Shown here piece after piece: positions 7,766-10,145 of a stretch of DNA of 10,145 nt (the stretch's first letter is position 1; each line of letters begins with the position of its first letter). Below the pieces are notes generated by a model that was not told the DNA's origin, searched no databases, and saw only the letters and a program-made list of their open reading frames with translations. This stretch comes from Methanobacteriota archaeon (GTDB taxonomy: Archaea > Thermoplasmatota > Poseidoniia > Poseidoniales > Poseidoniaceae), in contig PBXF01000024.1 in assembly GCA_002727515.1 (NCBI GenBank), positions 137,719 to 147,863 of the forward strand, read 5' to 3'. Made by a program: the position numbers and the translations under genes.

Positions 7766-7785
7766 CAAGTATCTTAGGATACTTG
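7766..7785 (+). other. Intergenic RNA hairpin after flotillin
   Basis: A perfect 8-bp stem (CAAGTATC, GATACTTG) with a four-base loop TTAG begins one base after the flotillin stop codon and lies before the ATG at 7812. No T-run follows, so it is not a standard archaeal terminator. It could protect the 3' end of the flotillin message or be a processing site that sets lower expression of the last gene. Confidence 0.45.
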
Positions 7786-7811
7786 ATAAAATCTCTGGAT
7801 AAGCATTAGTC

Positions 7812-8243
7812 ATGTCAGAAGATAGATGGCAGCATGAACGTTTTTCTCAATTTGAAAGTCAAAAATATGGGAATTCAAATAACTCCCATGATGACTTTTA
7901 TTCGGAAAATGGAAAACAGCAAGTCCATACCTATGAAACTCCAAATTTTGGAGATAAAACATTGATTGGTCTTGGTCTGATTATATTTACACTAATTGTT
8001 CAATTTCTTCGAATGACATTGGGCACATTATCCAGTTCTGATAATGTTAGTTTAGAGGATATTGAAAGTTCAATTAGAACAGCATACTGGATCGAATTAT
8101 TTGTCGTAACAATACAAATTTTTGCCGTAGTACTGATCTACAGAGATGTCAAAGAATTACTGGATTATTTTGGATATGATGTTGATAGGAGAAATGAGAA
8201 TTTAGTTACCGTCATTAAAAAAGTAAACAAAAAAAATCGATGA
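7812..8243 (+). CDS. Small two-helix membrane protein, unknown function
   Basis: This 143-residue protein is unfamiliar to me. A polar, Gln/Asn/Ser-rich N-terminal segment of about 45 residues precedes two probable membrane helices (about 48-70 and 91-110), joined by a short loop with a Ser/Asp/Glu stretch. A charged C-terminal tail follows (RDVKELLDYFGYDVDRR, ending KKVNKKNR). Both ends would thus face the same side, probably the cytoplasm. It follows flotillin by 47 bases with a hairpin between and has no obvious Shine-Dalgarno. It is the last gene before a strong terminator, so it is likely part of the same transcript. Base composition is more AT-rich than the flotillin gene, as for many fast-evolving accessory membrane proteins. 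Confidence 0.7.
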   Translation: MSEDRWQHERFSQFESQKYGNSNNSHDDFYSENGKQQVHTYETPNFGDKTLIGLGLIIFTLIVQFLRMTLGTLSSSDNVSLEDIESSIRTAYWIELFVVTIQIFAVVLIYRDVKELLDYFGYDVDRRNENLVTVIKKVNKKNR

Positions 8244-8258
8244 TTGGTGATTTTTTTT
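8229..8258 (+). terminator. A/T hairpin terminator with eight-T run
   Basis: Ten perfectly complementary bases (8229-8238 and 8249-8258) flank a 10-base loop, and the right arm ends in eight T, the signal at which archaeal RNA polymerase typically stops. The left arm contains the last codons of the preceding gene, whose TGA is at 8241-8243. It is well placed to end the flotillin operon before fhs. Confidence 0.65.
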
Positions 8259-8259
8259 A

Positions 8260-8275
8260 ACACCAAAAAAGGTGT
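8260..8275. repeat. Small inverted repeat between operon end and fhs
   Basis: ACACC and GGTGT form a 5-bp stem around six A, directly after the T-run terminator. It could be a second weak terminator element or a regulator-binding site for fhs, which starts 57 bases further on. The bases after it (GATTTAA) do not form a T-run, which argues against a terminator role. Confidence 0.25.
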
Positions 8276-8331
8276 GATTTAACTCTAAAGTGGACAGTGG
8301 TTTCAAGAACCCTTCAATACGCATAGTATGC

Positions 8332-9849
8332 ATGCAGAGCGACCTCGAGATTGCGAGAGAAGCCAAAATGGAAGACATTTCCCAGATTGCTTGGAAGTTA
8401 GGAATCTCTGAAAACGAGATTATGATTATGGGAAAGGGCAAGGCTAAGATTACCTGGGAAGCACTAAAATCCCGTATGGCAAAGCCTCAAGGTTCCCTAA
8501 TTTTGGTTACAAGCGTAAACCCTACACCATTTGGAGAAGGCAAGACTGTTACAACTATTGGACTAACTCAAGCATTGAACCGAATAGGAAAGAGAGCGAC
8601 ATGTGTAATCAGAGAACCATCTATGGGACCAGTATTCGGAATCAAAGGTGGTGCTGCCGGTGGTGGATTCTCCCAAGTACTACCTATGGAAGATATCAAC
8701 CTTCATTTTACAGGAGATTTACACGCAGTGACTAGCGCTCATAATCTTCTTTCATCAATGATTGACAATCATCTGAACCACGGAAATGTTCAGCAAATCA
8801 ATCCTTCTAGAATCATATGGCCACGTGTAGTAGATTTGAATGACAGATCTCTACGTAATGTAACAGTAGGACTTGGTGGACCTGCGAATGGTCTAGTCAG
8901 AGAGGATAGGTTTGACATTACAGCCGCGAGTGAAGTGATGGCAATTCTTGTTCTTGCAACAGATTATTCTAACTTAAGGAAAAGACTTGGTGAGATTGTC
9001 ATTGGACAGCGCTTCGATGGGACACCGGTTAAAGCAGAAGACATTGGAGCTGCGGGAGCAATGTCGCTTCTATTGAGAGATGCATTCCTTCCTAATTTAG
9101 TTCAAACGATAGAAGGTGACCCCGCATTCATTCATGGTGGGCCATTCGCCAATATCGCACACGGTAATTCATCAATAATTGCGGATAAGTTGGCTCTTGG
9201 TGCTGCAGATTATGTGGTAACTGAAGCCGGATTCGGCTCTGACATGGGCGCTGAAAAATTCATGCATATCAAAGCATTCAACTCTGGAAAATCTCCTGAT
9301 TGCGTAGTGATGAATGTTACTGTTCGCTCTATGAAATTACATGGAGGAGCATTCGGAGATAGAGCCGCTAGAAGACCTAGTAAAGAAGAAATTGAAACAG
9401 AAGATGTTGATGCTGTCAGAAAGGGTGCAGAATCAAATCTTGACCGCCATATCAAGAATATGTCATTATTCGGGGTACCTGTAGTCGTTTCAATCAATAG
9501 ATTCGCAAGTGACACAGATGCTGAACTAGATTGCCTGAGAAATTGTGCTGCAGCATCTGGTGCATCTGCGATATGTTTGACAGAAGTTCATGCCAAAGGA
9601 GGAGCAGGTGGAGCACCGCTGGCTAAAGCGGTAGTATCTGCGTGTCAAGACCACATCGCAGACGGGAGGCCATTTACACCTATTTTTGATTCAAATGCTC
9701 CTGTTGAAGAAAAAGCTCTAAGAATAGCGACAAGAATGTACGGAGCAGAATGTATCAATATACAAGCTAAAGCCCATAGGCAACTCAATCAAATCAAAGA
9801 ATGGGGGTATGGTAACCTTCCAGTATGTATGGCCAAAACACAATATTAA
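8332..9849 (+). CDS. fhs: Formate-tetrahydrofolate ligase, interrupted by an in-frame stop
   Basis: The enzyme joins formate to tetrahydrofolate with ATP, giving 10-formyl-THF for one-carbon metabolism. Clear family motifs: SDLEIAREAKM at the N-terminus, the nucleotide loop TPFGEGKT (residues 65-72), EPSMGPVFGIKGGAAGGGFS (95-114, signature 1 with F for the usual Y), GSDMGAEKFMHIKA (302-315), VTVRSMKLHGG (signature 2, 329-339), and GYGNLPVCMAKTQY at the end. I chose ATG 8332, whose product starts like relatives. A GTG at 8290 in the same frame would add 14 residues unlike the family. The frame stops at TAA 9847-9849 after 505 residues, about 50 short of the usual roughly 557. The missing part follows in the same frame (next entry). 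As written the protein would lack its conserved C-terminus and is probably inactive. If the TAA is a sequence error, the gene is a normal 571-codon fhs. Confidence 0.93.
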   Translation: MQSDLEIAREAKMEDISQIAWKLGISENEIMIMGKGKAKITWEALKSRMAKPQGSLILVTSVNPTPFGEGKTVTTIGLTQALNRIGKRATCVIREPSMGPVFGIKGGAAGGGFSQVLPMEDINLHFTGDLHAVTSAHNLLSSMIDNHLNHGNVQQINPSRIIWPRVVDLNDRSLRNVTVGLGGPANGLVREDRFDITAASEVMAILVLATDYSNLRKRLGEIVIGQRFDGTPVKAEDIGAAGAMSLLLRDAFLPNLVQTIEGDPAFIHGGPFANIAHGNSSIIADKLALGAADYVVTEAGFGSDMGAEKFMHIKAFNSGKSPDCVVMNVTVRSMKLHGGAFGDRAARRPSKEEIETEDVDAVRKGAESNLDRHIKNMSLFGVPVVVSINRFASDTDAELDCLRNCAAASGASAICLTEVHAKGGAGGAPLAKAVVSACQDHIADGRPFTPIFDSNAPVEEKALRIATRMYGAECINIQAKAHRQLNQIKEWGYGNLPVCMAKTQY

Positions 9850-10047
9850 TTCAGTCATGACCCAAATATGCTAGGTGCACCAAATGATTTCGAAGTGCCA
9901 ATAAGGGAATTCAGACTTAACGCTGGTGCTGGTTTCATTGTTGCCGTTTTGGGCGAAATTATGACTATGCCCGGTTTGCCCAAGGTTCCAGCCGCTGCAA
10001 ACATGGATATGGATGAAGACGGGAACCTCCTCGGGGTGTTTGGGTGA
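9850..10047 (+). pseudogene. fhs: Detached C-terminal part of formate-tetrahydrofolate ligase
   Basis: The 65 codons after the TAA continue the same frame. They read as the conserved end of the enzyme: [23 protein letters not shown], then [19 protein letters not shown], and close with GNLLGVFG before TGA 10045-10047. In relatives the junction reads KTQYS-L/F-S, so the TAA replaces a conserved Ser; TCA to TAA is one base change. There is no frame shift and no other damage, so the interruption is recent, a sequence error, or bypassed. Separate translation could begin at ATG 9868, giving 59 residues, but I see no Shine-Dalgarno for it. A stand-alone tail would not be expected to fold as an enzyme. 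Confidence 0.9.
10043..10047 (+). promoter_or_regulatory. Shine-Dalgarno for the Pelota-like gene
   Basis: GGTGA ends six bases before ATG 10054, the same arrangement as before the flotillin gene. Its last three bases are the TGA that ends the fhs frame, so translation of the two genes would be coupled if the fhs tail is read. Confidence 0.5.
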
Positions 10048-10053
10048 GACCCA

Positions 10054-10145
10054 ATGCAAGTCGTGAAAAAGGAGTTCGGACTATACCGTATTCGCATTGA
10101 TAGCGAAGACGACTTGTGGACACTTGCAAGAATTTGTGTTAAAGG
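10054..10145 (+). CDS. pelA: Start of a Pelota (archaeal Dom34) homologue, cut by window edge
   Basis: Only 30 whole codons are present. The product begins MQVVKKEFGLYRIRIDSEDD and then LWTLARICVKG. Archaeal Pelota begins with a short basic strand followed by a 'DDLW-LYNII--GD' pattern in its N-terminal domain; the DDLW with a hydrophobic segment and G at the right spacing is the reason for the call. Pelota, with its GTPase partner, releases ribosomes stalled on damaged or truncated messages. The start follows fhs by six bases with a good GGTGA. The fragment is short, so another small RNA-binding domain protein cannot be excluded. Confidence 0.65.
   Translation, partial: MQVVKKEFGLYRIRIDSEDDLWTLARICVK

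Noticed and set aside
8290..8331. GTG 8290 as the fhs start
   Set aside because: The family begins with the SDLEIAREAKM-type segment, which starts directly at ATG 8332.
9847..9849. Selenocysteine or pyrrolysine recoding at the fhs stop
   Set aside because: The codon is TAA; known recoding uses TGA or TAG, and relatives have Ser at this position.
1..10145. Mobile element, prophage, CRISPR array or tRNA in the window
   Set aside because: No transposase-like frame, terminal repeats, regularly spaced repeats or cloverleaf-like sequence was seen on either strand.

Overview
The window looks like a piece of a marine euryarchaeon, most likely the Thermoplasmata-related Marine Group II/III (Poseidoniales-like) plankton. 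This is inferred from four things: a Pelota-type reading frame at the right edge, T-rich archaeal-style terminators, a large secreted adhesin-like protein with a C-terminal membrane anchor, and Shine-Dalgarno sites of the form GGTGA six bases before ATG. By eye the DNA is moderately AT-rich throughout. I see no insertion sequence, tRNA, rRNA, CRISPR array or phage gene, and no gene-free stretch longer than about 300 bases.

Left part (1-1694, + strand): a carboxyltransferase beta subunit of a biotin-dependent acyl-CoA carboxylase, probably propionyl-CoA specific. It faces a minus-strand pair (5137 to 1698): an AroE-type shikimate dehydrogenase whose stop overlaps the start of an 814-residue secreted, membrane-anchored protein. 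That protein has an alpha/beta-hydrolase-like head lacking the nucleophile serine, followed by cadherin-like repeats. The two convergent stop codons are 3 bases apart and lie in the right arm of a perfect 8-bp hairpin.

Middle part (5170-8243, + strand): five tightly spaced genes. Two are small membrane proteins, then an NfeD-like protein, a flotillin, and a further small two-helix membrane protein. This is probably one operon building a membrane microdomain (flotillin-NfeD pair) with three uncharacterised membrane partners. It ends in an A/T-rich hairpin with a run of eight T.

Right part (8332-10145, + strand): formate-tetrahydrofolate ligase (fhs), which makes 10-formyl-THF. Its frame is interrupted by a single in-frame TAA at 9847-9849, exactly where relatives carry a conserved serine. 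The remaining 65 codons continue in the same frame and are well conserved. Six bases after the true fhs stop begins a gene that looks like Pelota (archaeal Dom34), cut off by the window edge.

The strongest items for follow-up are the fhs nonsense codon, the flotillin/NfeD operon with its unknown partners, and the nucleophile-less hydrolase-adhesin fusion linked to aroE.
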